NCBI GenBank assembly: GCA_016716765.1
Contig: JADJVA010000006.1
Location: 1 to 64,000 of the forward strand
Origin: Bdellovibrionales bacterium
GTDB lineage: Bacteria > Bdellovibrionota > Bdellovibrionia > Bdellovibrionales > UBA1609
DNA length: 64,000 bases
Direction: 5' to 3'
Shown here: in pieces, positions 63,785 to 64,000 of the stretch
Layout: each line of letters opens with the position of its first letter
Position numbering within the stretch: position 1 is the first letter of the stretch
Position numbers and translations under genes: made by a program
The notes under the pieces: model-generated
Databases searched by the model: none
The model's input: the letters and a program-made list of their open reading frames with translations, nothing else
What the model was told of the DNA's origin: nothing

Positions 63785-64000
63785 TTAATGCACATCGGCA
63801 GAAATGGGGAAATTTTTAAGCCTGTCGCTTTTTGATTTCTTGGCGCGTATGTTGAAGTGTTTGATTTGGCTTGAATTGAGCTGAGTTAAGTTCAATTGGT
63901 TCGTCGTGACTCGACTCATCTTGAATCGATTTATTTTTCTCAAGAATTTGAAGTCCTTGAAGCCTGAAGTAAAAAGGGAGCAGGCGTTCAATGAATGGCA
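63785..64000. other. Window end, no supported gene
   Basis: Upstream region of the lipoprotein gene. A low-complexity TTGAAT/TTGAGC-rich run (about 63868-63950) and a minus frame without Shine-Dalgarno are all that is visible. Confidence 0.4.

Noticed and set aside
63785..63991. 68-codon minus frame near the window end
   Set aside because: Low-complexity, Lys/Asn-rich, no Shine-Dalgarno; more likely upstream regulatory DNA.
1..64000. CRISPR array, rRNA genes or replication origin
   Set aside because: No regularly spaced repeats, no rRNA signature and no cluster of DnaA-box-like sites were noticed by eye.

Overview
This window (about 47-50% GC by eye) reads like the chromosome of a free-living or predatory Gram-negative bacterium of the Bdellovibrionota / former deltaproteobacterial type. 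The evidence is indirect: many short signal-peptide proteins and lipoproteins of no recognised family, outer-membrane barrels, a tail-fibre-like adhesin, a C-terminal relic that looks like a TIGR02147 protein, and few long conserved operons. No rRNA or CRISPR was seen; the only tRNA found is tRNA-His (GTG).

Layout. 1-3.7 kb holds dnaJ then dnaK, each preceded by a sigma32-like promoter, but both frames are broken by many small indels. 3.8-6.3 kb has an outer-membrane protein, a FecR-domain protein and tRNA-His. 6.5-8.9 kb (minus strand) is the most unusual unit: a 16-residue peptide with a near-perfect Shine-Dalgarno, a perfect 12-bp hairpin, then a small GRDP-like protein, a TauD-like Fe(II)/2-oxoglutarate oxygenase and an MFS exporter, arranged like a tiny modified-peptide (RiPP-like) operon. 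9-22.7 kb is a graveyard of mobile DNA: two IS66-family elements with 8-bp target duplications (one inside a dispersed repeat, one inside an ISL3-type transposase), an IS3-family element splitting a host gene, a Phd/YefM-RelE toxin-antitoxin pair, and several copies of a roughly 420-bp repeat. Identical 29-bp direct repeats at 6417 and 22709 bracket this stretch, the left one just downstream of tRNA-His.

22.9-28.4 kb holds accessory genes: a secreted protein, an HTH protein with an in-frame amber codon, a recombinase-like fragment, a Fic AMPylase with its own inverted-repeat operator, a DCC-family protein and a secreted zinc peptidase. 28.5-34.8 kb is a tight seven-gene operon (hydantoinase/dihydropyrimidinase, LOG-like protein, GTP cyclohydrolase I-like protein, unknown 88-aa protein, gentisate-dioxygenase-like bicupin, isochorismatase-like hydrolase, ThDP enzyme). 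It looks like a ring-opening catabolic pathway for a nitrogen heterocycle, and an FNR-like regulator with an N-terminal cysteine cluster faces it. 35.5-43 kb contains envelope genes, a TerB-like protein, a MATE exporter and a PhnD-PhnC-PhnE phosphonate-type transporter.

43-47.4 kb is a secreted protein cut in two by an IS21-family element. 47.4-54.5 kb has a metallophosphoesterase, small secreted proteins, a CBS-domain protein, FtsH and a porin-like protein. 54.7-59.6 kb has a PstS-like protein, a 760-bp imperfect palindrome carrying a transposase relic, an orphan PilB/GspE-type ATPase and a subtilisin-like protease. 59.6-64 kb ends with a pentapeptide-repeat protein, a tail-fibre/C1q-like surface protein and a lipoprotein.

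All calls come from reading the sequence and supplied translations; no database search was possible.
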